DNA of 64,000 nt from Amycolatopsis anabasis (lineage in GTDB: Bacteria; Actinomycetota; Actinomycetes; Mycobacteriales; Pseudonocardiaceae), in contig NZ_VTHK01000043.1 in assembly GCF_009765355.1 (NCBI RefSeq), positions 18,412-82,411 of the forward strand, written 5' to 3'. This document shows, one piece after another, positions 50,997 to 60,216 of this stretch. The notes below the pieces were generated by a model. It was not told where the DNA came from and did no database searches. It saw only the letters and a list, made by a program, of their open reading frames with translations. Both the position numbers and the translations under genes were made by a program. Each line of letters starts with the position of its first letter. The stretch's first letter is position 1.

Positions 50997-53285
50997 TCAG
51001 TCCGCCGCTTCCCGGTGGCCGGTGGTCCACGCGGCGATCTGGCCGCGGTTGCGGACGGCGAGTTTGCCGAGGATGTTGTCGACGTGCTTTTCGACCGTGC
51101 GCGGGGAGATGGTCAGCCGCGTGGCGATGTCCCGGTTGGTCAGCCCGTCCGCGACGAGCCCGGCGATTTCCCGCTCGCGCCGGGTCAGGCCCCGGCCGCC
51201 GGGTGGTGGGCGGCTGTCGTCGAGCGCGTAGGCCACGGCCTGTTCGGCGGTGAGGGCGCGAGCGGCGGTGTAGTGCTGGTCGAACCTGTGCTCGCCCAGC
51301 GCGCGCCGGGCGAGCGTGCGGTGCGTGGTGCGAAGCTCGCTCAGGCCGGGGAACGCGTCCGGGCCGGCGCCTTGGGCCGACCACAGCGTGTCGGCGGCGC
51401 CGGACAGGGCCGCGGCCCGGTCCTCGTGGCCGTGCCGCTGGGCGGCGAACGCCAGGATGTCGATGCTGATCGCCACCGCGAACAGGCTGTGCGCCTCGCG
51501 CGGCAGCCGCAAGCTCGCGATGGCGGCCGCGCGCGCCGCGTCGGTGTTTCCGGCGAGGAGTTCGTTGTGCGCCAGCAGATGCAGCGCCTGCCCGCGCCAG
51601 AACACCTCGCCCTGCCGGTGACTGATCGCCACCAGCTCGCGCAGGACGGTCAGCGCGGCGGGAAAGTCGCCGGCCAGGCCGGTGCACAAGCCGTGCAGCC
51701 ACCTCGCGTACATCCGCAGGTGCGGGTCGCCGAAGGAATCGGTCCGCGTGACCGCACGGGCGGACAGCTCCGCCGCGCCGGAGATGTTGCCGGAGAAGAA
51801 CTCCGCGAACCCCGCGACGAGTGCTGTGTAGACGGCCGCCGGCTCGTCGGTGGCCCGATGCGCCATGCCGGTCGCCTCGCGCAGCCGCGCCACGGCATCG
51901 GCGTTGTCGCCCTGGATCGCGGCGAACAGCCCGCTGCTGCCCAGCGCGTACCGGCGTTCCGGCGCGTCGGCGGGTGCGGCGGCCAGGGCGCGGTCCAGCC
52001 ACCGGCGCGCCTCGCCGTAGCGGCTGGCGATGCTCCAGTAGTGCTCCAGGGCCAGCGCGTGGCGCAGCACGGTCCCGGCCTGGCCGGGCTCGGTCACGCA
52101 GAACTCCAGCGCGGCTCGGATGTTGGCGTACTCGCGGCGCAGCCGCACCATCCACTCGAGCTGCCGGGGACTGATCCACTCGGCGTGGCAGGCGGCCAGC
52201 AGCCCGACCACCCAGTCGCGGTGGACTGCGGCGGCCCGGCGGCGCTCGCCGGACTCGGTGAGCCGCTGCCGACCGTACTCGCGCAGGGTGGACAGCATCC
52301 GGTACCGCTCCGGCCCGTCCTCGGATCCCCGGCTCAGCACCGATTTGTCCACCAACCCGTCGATCAGCTCGGCGGCCGGTGTCTCCGTGAACCGACCGGC
52401 GACGTGCTCGGCCGCGGCCAGGTCGAAAGATTCCGGGAAGACCGAGAGCGCCGCCCACGCCGCTCGTTCGGCCGGTGAGCACAACTGGTAGGTCAACTCG
52501 ATCGAGTCGTGCAGCGTCCGCTGCCGGGCGGGGCGGCGACGATCGGTGACCAGCACCGGCTGACCGTGCGCGAGCCGCGCGGTCATCTGCCGCACCGACA
52601 GCGTCCGGATACGCGCCGCCGCCAGCTCGATCGCCAGGGGCAGCCCGTCGAGCCGTCGCACCAGATCCGCGACGTCCGCGCCGTTGTCCGCGGTGAGCCG
52701 GAACGACGGCACCACCGCACCGGCCCGGTCGGCGAACAGCCGCACCGCGTCGTACCGCCCGAGCGCGGCCGGGAGCACCGCACCGGCGGGCGGCACTTCC
52801 AGCGGCGGCACCGGATAAACGCGCTCCTCGGGCACACCCAGCGACTGGCGGCCGGTGGCCAGCACGACCAGCCCCGCGGCGACCGGCAGCAACCGGCCGA
52901 GCAGCGCCGCGCACGCCGCCACCAGGTGCTCGCAGTTGTCCAGGACCAGCAGCACCTGGCGCGGCCGCAGGTACTCGGTCACCGCATCCTCGGCGGTGTG
53001 GCGGGCGAGCTGGTCGCGCAACCCGAGCCGGTCGGCGACCAGGTCGGCGAGCAGGGCCGGATCGTCCAACTCGGCCAGCTCCACCAGGCACACCCCGTCG
53101 GCGAAGCGGTCGGAGATCTCCTCGGCCACGCGCAAGGCCAAGCGGGTCTTGCCGACCCCGCCGACCCCGGTCAGGGTGACCAACCGCGCCTGGGCCAGCA
53201 GCGTGCGCAACCGACGGGCTTCGCCTCGCCGGCCGACATAACTACTCCGCCCGCCGACCCGAGCGCCGAGCACCCCGTCCACCAC
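50997..53285 (-). CDS. LuxR-family regulator with NB-ARC-like ATPase and TPR-like region
   Basis: A 762-residue multidomain regulator. An N-terminal P-loop ATPase (GVGGVGKTRLAL near residue 40, LLVLDNCEHL as Walker B) is followed by a helical TPR-like region (about 350-680). A C-terminal LuxR HTH completes it (LTRREREIAGLVADGLTNRDIATRLTIS in two parts). Such proteins switch on regulons after ligand and ATP binding. It is on the same strand as, and upstream of, the ArsR-ArsN gene, but separated by the operators. Target unknown. Confidence 0.85.
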   Translation of the reverse strand: MVDGVLGARVGGRSSYVGRRGEARRLRTLLAQARLVTLTGVGGVGKTRLALRVAEEISDRFADGVCLVELAELDDPALLADLVADRLGLRDQLARHTAEDAVTEYLRPRQVLLVLDNCEHLVAACAALLGRLLPVAAGLVVLATGRQSLGVPEERVYPVPPLEVPPAGAVLPAALGRYDAVRLFADRAGAVVPSFRLTADNGADVADLVRRLDGLPLAIELAAARIRTLSVRQMTARLAHGQPVLVTDRRRPARQRTLHDSIELTYQLCSPAERAAWAALSVFPESFDLAAAEHVAGRFTETPAAELIDGLVDKSVLSRGSEDGPERYRMLSTLREYGRQRLTESGERRRAAAVHRDWVVGLLAACHAEWISPRQLEWMVRLRREYANIRAALEFCVTEPGQAGTVLRHALALEHYWSIASRYGEARRWLDRALAAAPADAPERRYALGSSGLFAAIQGDNADAVARLREATGMAHRATDEPAAVYTALVAGFAEFFSGNISGAAELSARAVTRTDSFGDPHLRMYARWLHGLCTGLAGDFPAALTVLRELVAISHRQGEVFWRGQALHLLAHNELLAGNTDAARAAAIASLRLPREAHSLFAVAISIDILAFAAQRHGHEDRAAALSGAADTLWSAQGAGPDAFPGLSELRTTHRTLARRALGEHRFDQHYTAARALTAEQAVAYALDDSRPPPGGRGLTRREREIAGLVADGLTNRDIATRLTISPRTVEKHVDNILGKLAVRNRGQIAAWTTGHREAAD

Positions 53286-53391
53286 GTCGCCACCCCGGTG
53301 CCACCGATGACCGCCAAATGGCCTAGATCAACTTGCGACCGACAGCCTAATCCAGTGGTCACCGCACCGCCGCCCCGTCAGGAGCGGGGGC

Positions 53392-54243
53392 TTACTTGCG
53401 GTTGTACAGGCGCATGGTCAGCGTGCCGAAGACCACGACCAGCACCGCGCCCGCCACGAGCACCCAGGTGATCTCGCCGCCGTTCCACTGCCCGGCCATC
53501 AGGCCCCGTACCGCGGAGACGACGTGGGTGACCGGGTTGACGTCCACGAAGACCTGCAACCAGCCCGGCATGGTTTCCGGGTTCACATAGACGTTGCTGA
53601 GGAAGGTCAGCGGGAACAGCACCATCATGCTGACCCCCATCACCGACTTCTCCGAGCGCATCAGCAGCCCGAACATGGTCCAGATCCACGAGAAGGCGAA
53701 GGAGAACACCAGCAGCAGCACGATACCGGCGGCGGTGCCCCCGATCCCGCCCTCCGGCCGGAAGCCGAGAACCAGGCCGACGGCCATGATCACCAGGGCG
53801 GCGATGAGGTAGCGCAGGAGGTCGCCCAGCAGGTAACCGACCATCGCCGACGGCCGCCAGATCGGCAGGCTGCGGAACCGGTCGAACACGCCTTTGGTGA
53901 TGTCCGTGTTGACCGCGACCCCGGTGTACATGGTGATCATCAGGACGCTGGTCGACATGATCCCCGGCAGCAGGTACTGCAGGTACTCACCGGGCGAACT
54001 GGCGAGCGCACCGCCGAAGAGGAAGGTGAACATCAGCGTCATCATGATCGGGAACGCGGTGACGTCGAACAGCTGTTCCGGCACATGCTTGATCTTGAGC
54101 ACCGCGCGCCAGCCGAAGGTGACCGATGTGGACAGTGCGCTGGGCCGCGGTGGCCGCTCCCGGGCGACCAGCACGGCCGCGAGGTCTTCCGGTCTGAGGG
54201 CGGCCAGTGGTGCGTCGGGGGTCTTGACTTCGGTGGTGGTCAT
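53392..54243 (-). CDS. ABC-2 type export permease, DrrB-like
   Basis: A 283-residue permease with six membrane helices and the ABC-2 signature near the end (NPVTHVVSAVRGLMAGQW). It is the membrane half of a daunorubicin-resistance-type exporter. Its ATG overlaps the stop of the ATPase gene (ATGA), so the two are coupled. It would export a hydrophobic compound; the substrate is unknown. An LuxR-type ATPase regulator lies downstream on the same strand. Confidence 0.88.
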   Translation of the reverse strand: MTTTEVKTPDAPLAALRPEDLAAVLVARERPPRPSALSTSVTFGWRAVLKIKHVPEQLFDVTAFPIMMTLMFTFLFGGALASSPGEYLQYLLPGIMSTSVLMITMYTGVAVNTDITKGVFDRFRSLPIWRPSAMVGYLLGDLLRYLIAALVIMAVGLVLGFRPEGGIGGTAAGIVLLLVFSFAFSWIWTMFGLLMRSEKSVMGVSMMVLFPLTFLSNVYVNPETMPGWLQVFVDVNPVTHVVSAVRGLMAGQWNGGEITWVLVAGAVLVVVFGTLTMRLYNRK

Positions 54244-55229
54244 GCCGCGGTCTCCTCGGTGCTGGCGGGGTGGTCGGTGAGGGCCAAGAACACCTCGTCG
54301 AGGCTGGGTTGGCCGAGGGCGAACGAGTCGACGGTGATGCCGGCGCGGGCGAGTTCGGCGAGCGCGCGCGAGGACTGCTCGGCGGCGTCCTGCTCGCTGC
54401 CGCTGGAGAGGCGGGCGGTCAACGCGACCGGATCGGAATCGAGCTGGACCACCGCGTCCAGGGTCGCGGCCAGCACCCGCTCGGCCGACGGCCGCTGCTC
54501 CGCTTCGCGCAACCGGACGTGCACCGAGCCGACACCGACCGAGGCCTTCAACTCGCCCTTGGTGCCCTCGGCGATGACCTTCCCGTGGTCGATCACCGCG
54601 ATCCGGGAAGCCAGCTGATCGGCCTCGTCCAGGTACTGCGTGGTCAGCAGCACCGTGGTGCCCAGGCCGACCACGGCCCGCACGATGTCCCACACCTGGT
54701 TGCGGCTGCGTGGATCCAGACCGGTGGTGGGTTCGTCGAGGAAGAGCAGATCCGGCGTGTTCAGGATGCTCGCGGCGATGTCCAGCCTGCGCCGCATGCC
54801 CCCGGAGTAGTTCTTCACCTGCCGCCCGGCTGCCTCGGTCAGCCCGAACGCGTCGAGCATCTGGGCGGCCCGCTCACCCGCCGCGCGCTTGCTGTGCCCG
54901 AGCAGCCTGCCGAGCAGCCGCAGGTTCTCGCTGCCGGTCAGGTCCTCGTCGACCGAGGCGTACTGGCCGGTCAGGCTGACCCGGCCGCGCACGGCGTCGG
55001 CCTCGCGTATTACGTCGCGGCCGAACACCCTGGCCTCGCCGCCGTCCGGCCGCAGCAACGTGGCGAGCATCCTGACCGCGGTGGTCTTGCCCGCCCCGTT
55101 CGGGCCGAGCACCCCGTACACCGTGCCGGCGGGCACGGTGAGGTCGAGGCCGTCGACCGCGCGATTGTCGCCGAACACCTTGACCAGCCCGGACGTCTCG
55201 ATCGCCGGGCCGGTCGGTTGCTTGCTCAT
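54240..55229 (-). CDS. ABC transporter ATP-binding protein, DrrA-like
   Basis: A 329-residue ATPase with Walker A GPNGAGKTT, signature NYSGGMRRRLDIA, Walker B LLFLDEPTTGLD and a C-terminal extension (FALGQPSLDEVFLALTDHP) characteristic of DrrA, which helps couple to DrrB. With the overlapping permease gene it forms an exporter. It is preceded by a 202-base gap and an XRE-NB-ARC regulator gene on the same strand. Confidence 0.9.
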   Translation of the reverse strand: MSKQPTGPAIETSGLVKVFGDNRAVDGLDLTVPAGTVYGVLGPNGAGKTTAVRMLATLLRPDGGEARVFGRDVIREADAVRGRVSLTGQYASVDEDLTGSENLRLLGRLLGHSKRAAGERAAQMLDAFGLTEAAGRQVKNYSGGMRRRLDIAASILNTPDLLFLDEPTTGLDPRSRNQVWDIVRAVVGLGTTVLLTTQYLDEADQLASRIAVIDHGKVIAEGTKGELKASVGVGSVHVRLREAEQRPSAERVLAATLDAVVQLDSDPVALTARLSSGSEQDAAEQSSRALAELARAGITVDSFALGQPSLDEVFLALTDHPASTEETAA

Positions 55230-55431
55230 GTCGTAGTCCTTCGCTGTCAGACCAGGGAGTTCACGTCCGCCCGGGCGTGCGGTGCGGCGTCGCGCAGCAC
55301 AAGCCCCCAACCAGGCGAGCTGAACGAGAATCGTCTTGACTTCCTGCTCGCGACATTCTGTATCAAGGGTCCGACAATTTTCGTCGGAATATCGATCCGC
55401 GCAGGTCAAAGCCGCGGACTGGCACAACGAG

Positions 55432-57693
55432 TCACGGTGCGAGGGCGTCGAGTTGCCGCTGGAGGCGGTCGGCTTCGTCGTGGCGTTGTTGGGCCCGGTA
55501 CAGCTCCAGCGCCTCCCGCCAGGCCGCGCGGGCCTGGTCGTGCCGGCCGAGGGCGACGTGCGAGTCGCCCAGCCCGTCCAGGGTGTTGGCGACTTCGTAG
55601 GTGTAGCCGAGGTCGCGGAGCAGGGTGAGGGCGAGTTCGTAGTGCCGGACGGCTTGGTGGTGCCGGCCGGTGTGGTGGGCGATGTAGCCGAGGCTGTCCA
55701 GGGCGTAGGACTCACCGTCGGGGTTGTCGTGGCGGCGGTGCAGGGTGAGCGCGGCCTCGCAGTGCTCGCGGGCCTGCTCGTACTCCCCGATGCGGGCGGC
55801 GTGCCAGCCCATCTCGTTGAGCGCTTCGGCTTCCCACACCGGGTTGCCGAGGGTGCGGTAGAGGCGCAAGGCGTGGGTGGCGTGCCCCAGGGCCCGCCCG
55901 TTGTCCCCCCGCTGCCCCCAGGCCCGGGCAAGCATCCGGTGGGTGTGCGCCTGGTTGGTGTGGTCGTGGTGGTCCTCGGCCGAGGCGAGGGACTGGTTAA
56001 GGTGCCCGATCGACTCGTCGTGCTGCCCCAGTTCGGCGTAGGCGTAGCCGAGGACCCGGTGGGCGCGGATGCGGGCGGCGGGGTCGGCGAGCTGTTCGGC
56101 GGCGGCCAGGCCGGCCCGCCAGACGGCGAGCCGGTCCTCGCCGCGTCCCCGCCGGTCGTGGTAGGTGCCCAGGGTCCAGGCCAGCTGCCACACCGTCCGG
56201 TGCCACCGGTGGGCGGTGGCGGTGTGCTGGGCCGCCAGCAAGCACGGGTGCTCGGCGTCGAACCAGGCCAGGGCCGCGGCGTAGTCGGGCAGCGGGCCGG
56301 GGCGGCAACCCGACTCGGGCGGGTCGAGCCGGATGGGCGGGCGGTGGGGGTCCAGGAGCCGGTCGGCGGCGTGGGCGGTGTGCAGGTAGCAGTCGACCAC
56401 CCGCCGCAGCGCCTGCTCCAGTTCTTCCGCCGGCAGCTGGTGGGCGGTGTCCGCGGCGTAGCGGCGGATCAGGTCGTGCATCGCGTACCGGCCGTGCCCG
56501 TCCCGGTTCAGCAGCGACGCCTTCTCCAGTTCCCGCAACAGTTTTCGGGCCCGCGGCACCGGGTGGCCGATGAGGCTGGCGGCCGCGGGCAAGGTGATGT
56601 CCGCGCCGGGTGCGACGGCCAGCAGCGCGAACATCCTTTGCTGGTCTGCGGTCAGTGCCCGGTGCGACCAGGACAGCGCCGCGGGCAGGCTCGCGGCCGG
56701 GTCCTCGTCCGCCAGGGCGTCGAGCCCGGCTTCCCTCAGCTCGGCGGCGATCTCGGCGAGCGGGACGTGCGGGTGGGTGTTGGCGCGGCCCGCGATGATG
56801 CCCAACGCGAGCGGCAATCCGCCGCACAACCCGACCAGTTCCGCGACCGCCGCCGGCTCGGCCGCCACCCGGTCCGCCCCCACCCGGTGGGCCAGCAGCG
56901 CGTGGGCCTCGTCGGCGCCGAGCATGTCGAGGGGCAGGTGGTGCGCGCTGTGGCGGGCGATCAGCCCGGTCAGCGTCCTGCGGCTGGTGATCACCACCGT
57001 GCAGGAGTCCCCGCCCGGCAGCAACGGGACGACCTGTTCGGCGTCGGCGGCGTTGTCCAGCACGATCAACATCCGCTTCCCGGCGACCAGGCTGCGGTAC
57101 AGCGCGGTCTGGGCCTGCAGATCGCCTGGGATCCGGCCGGAGTCCACACCCAGGCCGTCGAGGAACCCGCGCACCGCCGCGCCCGGGGGCGTCGGTGCAC
57201 TGTCCGGGCTGAAACCGCGCAGATCGGCGAACAGTTGCCCGTCGGGGAACTCGGCCAGGTGCTGATGCGCCCAGTGCAGGGCCAGCCAGGTCTTGCCGAC
57301 TCCCCCGCCCCCGCCGATCGCCGAGACCACCACCGTCCCGCGGGCGGCCGCCGCGCCGTCCACCGCGGCGGAGAGCGCCTCCAGTTCGCGGCGCCGCCCG
57401 ACGAATGCCCCCGGCGGCGCGGGTAGTTGCCGCGGCACCGGCCCGCCGAGACCACCGGTGTCGACGGGCCCGATGCGCATCGCGGCGGCCAGCAACTCGT
57501 CGCGCTCGGCCGGCCGCAAGTCCAACGCGTCGGCCAGCAACCGCACCGTCACCGACCTGGGGTCGGTCCGCTCGCCGGTCTCGAACCCGCGGATCGTGCG
57601 CACGCCGACACCGGACCGCTCCGCCAACCGCTCCTGGGTCATCCCCGCCTGTCGCCGCAGCTGCCGCAGCAACGTGCTGAACCGACCCGTCAC
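55432..57693 (-). CDS. XRE HTH - NB-ARC - TPR regulator
   Basis: A 753-residue AfsR-like signal-transducing ATPase. It has an N-terminal XRE HTH (LLRQLRRQAGMTQERLAERS), a P-loop GGGVGKTWLALHWAHQ near residue 140, NB-ARC motifs (LIVLDNAADAEQV) and a long C-terminal block of TPRs (about residues 460-750). The GTG start at 57693 has AAGGG eight bases upstream. It lies upstream of the DrrAB-type exporter and may control it. The 202-base gap holds a 5-7-5 dyad at 55371-55387, CCGAC and GTCGG. Confidence 0.86.
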   Translation of the reverse strand: MTGRFSTLLRQLRRQAGMTQERLAERSGVGVRTIRGFETGERTDPRSVTVRLLADALDLRPAERDELLAAAMRIGPVDTGGLGGPVPRQLPAPPGAFVGRRRELEALSAAVDGAAAARGTVVVSAIGGGGGVGKTWLALHWAHQHLAEFPDGQLFADLRGFSPDSAPTPPGAAVRGFLDGLGVDSGRIPGDLQAQTALYRSLVAGKRMLIVLDNAADAEQVVPLLPGGDSCTVVITSRRTLTGLIARHSAHHLPLDMLGADEAHALLAHRVGADRVAAEPAAVAELVGLCGGLPLALGIIAGRANTHPHVPLAEIAAELREAGLDALADEDPAASLPAALSWSHRALTADQQRMFALLAVAPGADITLPAAASLIGHPVPRARKLLRELEKASLLNRDGHGRYAMHDLIRRYAADTAHQLPAEELEQALRRVVDCYLHTAHAADRLLDPHRPPIRLDPPESGCRPGPLPDYAAALAWFDAEHPCLLAAQHTATAHRWHRTVWQLAWTLGTYHDRRGRGEDRLAVWRAGLAAAEQLADPAARIRAHRVLGYAYAELGQHDESIGHLNQSLASAEDHHDHTNQAHTHRMLARAWGQRGDNGRALGHATHALRLYRTLGNPVWEAEALNEMGWHAARIGEYEQAREHCEAALTLHRRHDNPDGESYALDSLGYIAHHTGRHHQAVRHYELALTLLRDLGYTYEVANTLDGLGDSHVALGRHDQARAAWREALELYRAQQRHDEADRLQRQLDALAP

Positions 57694-57857
57694 GAGGCGC
57701 CCTTCGACCCTGTCGATCTTGAACACGCCGAACCCTACCGGGATCGCCGCCCTCGATGCGGCGACCTGTCCCAGTCGACCGCGTAAGCGCCTGCACTCTT
57801 CCGGCAAGTGAGCCGATCTCGTCCACAGTGGACTACCGGCCCGCCCCGGCACGCTGC

Positions 57858-58532
57858 CTATGAGCCGGTTGGTTCCAGCATGGGCACCAGGAATCGCCGG
57901 GCCACCGCGGCCAGTTGCTCGTCGTCGTCGAGATCGATGAGGTGGCTGGGAATGGCCAGGAAGGAGGCGGAGATCCGGACCATCATTTCGGCCACGAGGT
58001 CGGTGTCCAAGTCCTTCGACACGTTGCCCGCGCGCTGCTCGTGGCGGAGTTGGCCCGCGACGAACTGCCGTACGGTGGCGAGGGTTTGCCCCCCGTCCCG
58101 GATCATGGAGGGCACCAGCAGGTCCGGTTCCGCGGCGATCAGACCGCCGATCAGCGGGTTGCTCCGGATGGCGCGCAGCGAGCTGACAAAGCCCAGCACC
58201 ACGCGATCGGTGACCGTCTCGGCTTGCTCGATGTCGACGAGGAACTGGTCGAAATACCGGCGGAACTCCCGGCGCACCACGTGCTCGACCAGCACGTCCT
58301 TCGTGGCGAACCGCCGGTAGACGGTAATCCGGGAAACCCCGGCCCGCCGGGCCACGTCCTCCATGGTGGACCGCTGGATACCCATCCGGCAGAACTGTTC
58401 ATACGCCGCGTCCAGTACCCGCGCACGGGGTTCGTCCAGGTCGTCAACCCGTTCGACCGCGTCGATGTACGCGCGTTCGAGCAAGGACTCCTGCCCCGAG
58501 GTCGTCATGAAGACGGACAGCGCAGGCTCCAC
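57858..58532 (-). CDS. TetR-family regulator, probable LcpR
   Basis: A 224-residue TetR regulator: HTH STMEDVARRAGVSRITVYRRFATKDVLV and a C-terminal ligand domain. The GTG start at 58532 has AGGAGGAGACC just upstream. It is divergent from the latex-clearing protein gene. In other rubber-degrading actinomycetes a TetR regulator (LcpR) divergently flanks and represses lcp, so the same role is likely here. Confidence 0.82.
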   Translation of the reverse strand: MEPALSVFMTTSGQESLLERAYIDAVERVDDLDEPRARVLDAAYEQFCRMGIQRSTMEDVARRAGVSRITVYRRFATKDVLVEHVVRREFRRYFDQFLVDIEQAETVTDRVVLGFVSSLRAIRSNPLIGGLIAAEPDLLVPSMIRDGGQTLATVRQFVAGQLRHEQRAGNVSKDLDTDLVAEMMVRISASFLAIPSHLIDLDDDEQLAAVARRFLVPMLEPTGS

Positions 58533-58624
58533 GGTCTCCTCCTGAAACGACTGGCTCCGCCGCCGCGATCGTCGACTTCGTCGTCACGATAGCCCTTGTG
58601 ATGACCAACACAGTGTGCTCTTAT

Positions 58625-58637
58625 CTGTGATACACAG
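58625..58637. promoter_or_regulatory. TetR operator candidate upstream of lcp
   Basis: CTGTG-ATA-CACAG, a perfect 5-3-5 dyad, lies in the 166-base divergent gap, about 60 bases before the lcp start and 93 bases before the TetR start. A candidate LcpR site. Confidence 0.5.
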
Positions 58638-58698
58638 GTTCACATCCTGTTTCAGCGTATCAGGAGCGGTGCTCTCGGCCTCGAGGAGGAACGAAGGC

Positions 58699-59928
58699 AT
58701 GGATGGACTCAGCAGGCGCAAGGTGTTGAAGGCGAGCGGAGCGTTGGGCGCACTGGGTGCGCTGGGCGCCGCGACGCCCGCGTGGGCGCAGCCGCGCCCG
58801 CCGTGGACGTGGTCACCCCGGGGCTCGGTGGCGGGCGCCGGGGCGGGCGCCGACCCGCGGTGGGTGTGGGACCCGGAGGCCGATCCGCTGGTCGCCTCGC
58901 TGCTCGACCGGGGTGCCGTGCCCAGGGTCAACGAGCTTCTGCGGACCTGGACCAAGAATGGCCAGCCGTTGCCGGACGGACTTCCGGCGGATCTGCGGGA
59001 CTTCCTGGAACGGGCCCGTCGGCTGCCGCCGTGGGCCGATCACGGCAAGCTGGCCACCGCGGTCGAGTTCAACGAGAAGCGCGGGCTCTACCTCGGGGTG
59101 TTGTACGGGCTGGCCAGCGGGATGATGAGCACGGTCATCCCCAAGGAGGCGCGCGCGGTCTACTACTCCAAGGGCGGCGCGGACATGAAGGACCGCATTT
59201 CCAAAACCGCCAAACTCGGATACGACGTCGGGTCCCGAAATGCCTACCAGCCCGATGGCGAAATGATCGTGACCTGCGTCAAGACCCGGCTGGTCCATGC
59301 GGCGGTGCGCCACCTGCTGCCGCGGTCGCCGCACTGGCCGGACGTCGCCGACGAGGAGATTCCGATCAGCCAGGCGGATATGATGGTCACCTGGCACAGT
59401 CTGCCCACGACCGTCATGCAGAAGCTGACCGCGTGGAAGGTGCCGGTTCCCGCCACCGAGTCCGCGGCCTTCCTGCACTCGTGGCAGCTCGCCGCCCATA
59501 TGCTCGGCATCGAGGACGAGTACATCCCCGCCTCGTGGGACGAGGCCAACGCCCAGGCCAAACAGGTCCTGGACCCGGTGCTGGCGCCGACGACCGAGGG
59601 CGTCGAACTGGCCGACATCCTGCTCAACCTCGGCGCCGAAATCGACGGCGGCGTCCTCAGCAAACCCGTGCTCGGCGCGTTCACCCGCTTCCTGCTCGGC
59701 GACCGGATCGCCGCATGGCTGGAAATCCCCCGGGAACCGATCTGGGATCCGCTGCTCAACACGGCCTGGGGGCCGTTCATCGCGGTCCGCGAAGGCCTGC
59801 TCCCCTTCCCCGGGGCGCCGCAGGCCTACTGGCTCTTCGACGAGTTCCTGCGCAAGGCGGCCCTGCTCTTCCTGTCCGAAGCACGTCCGATCAGCATCGA
59901 GATTCCGGAAATCAACCGCCCGTCCTGA
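58699..59928 (+). CDS. lcp: Latex clearing protein (rubber oxygenase), Tat-exported
   Basis: A 409-residue precursor with a Tat signal (LSRRKVLKASG, then GALGALGAATPAWA). The mature part is a DUF2236-type haem oxygenase. Arg166, Lys169, Thr170, His200 and Arg204 match the residues Arg164, Lys167, Thr168, axial-haem His198 and Arg202 of LcpK30 with identical spacing (offset two). Lcp cleaves cis-1,4-polyisoprene to aldehyde- and ketone-ended oligomers outside the cell. SD is GAGGAGGA. Divergent TetR. Confidence 0.88.
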   Translation: MDGLSRRKVLKASGALGALGALGAATPAWAQPRPPWTWSPRGSVAGAGAGADPRWVWDPEADPLVASLLDRGAVPRVNELLRTWTKNGQPLPDGLPADLRDFLERARRLPPWADHGKLATAVEFNEKRGLYLGVLYGLASGMMSTVIPKEARAVYYSKGGADMKDRISKTAKLGYDVGSRNAYQPDGEMIVTCVKTRLVHAAVRHLLPRSPHWPDVADEEIPISQADMMVTWHSLPTTVMQKLTAWKVPVPATESAAFLHSWQLAAHMLGIEDEYIPASWDEANAQAKQVLDPVLAPTTEGVELADILLNLGAEIDGGVLSKPVLGAFTRFLLGDRIAAWLEIPREPIWDPLLNTAWGPFIAVREGLLPFPGAPQAYWLFDEFLRKAALLFLSEARPISIEIPEINRPS

Positions 59929-60216
59929 GCGAAAACCGCGGGGGCACATCGGTAAGGGTCACCGGCGCGTCGAACACGACCATCGCGACCTACACCCCGA
60001 TCCGGCATCGGCCGCCGCGCCGGACGTGCCACGCAGGTCGGTCTGCGGGTACACACCCTGGCCGCGTTCGTGGCACTGCCGGGGGTCCTGGCCACCCGGG
60101 CCGCCCTTTGGGGCAGTCCGCGCTGCCCTCCGCGCCGTCCGCGCGGCGTGGTGCTGGAGTTGATCAGCGGGGGACGCTGTGCGTAGCCGAACTTTCAGGT
60201 ATCACAGGGGGAACCG
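59929..60216. other. Gap after lcp without a gene
   Basis: The 288-base gap between lcp and the large secreted protein contains no credible ORF with a ribosome site, no obvious hairpin and no repeat. It may hold the promoter of the next gene; no convincing -10/-35 pair was identified. Confidence 0.5.

Noticed and set aside
50077..53091. Minus-strand open frame of 1004 codons joining ArsR-ArsN to the LuxR-type region
   Set aside because: The extension upstream of 50919 is out of frame with the LuxR-type ATPase gene and is composed of Arg/Gly-rich shadow sequence. The operator palindromes lie within it.
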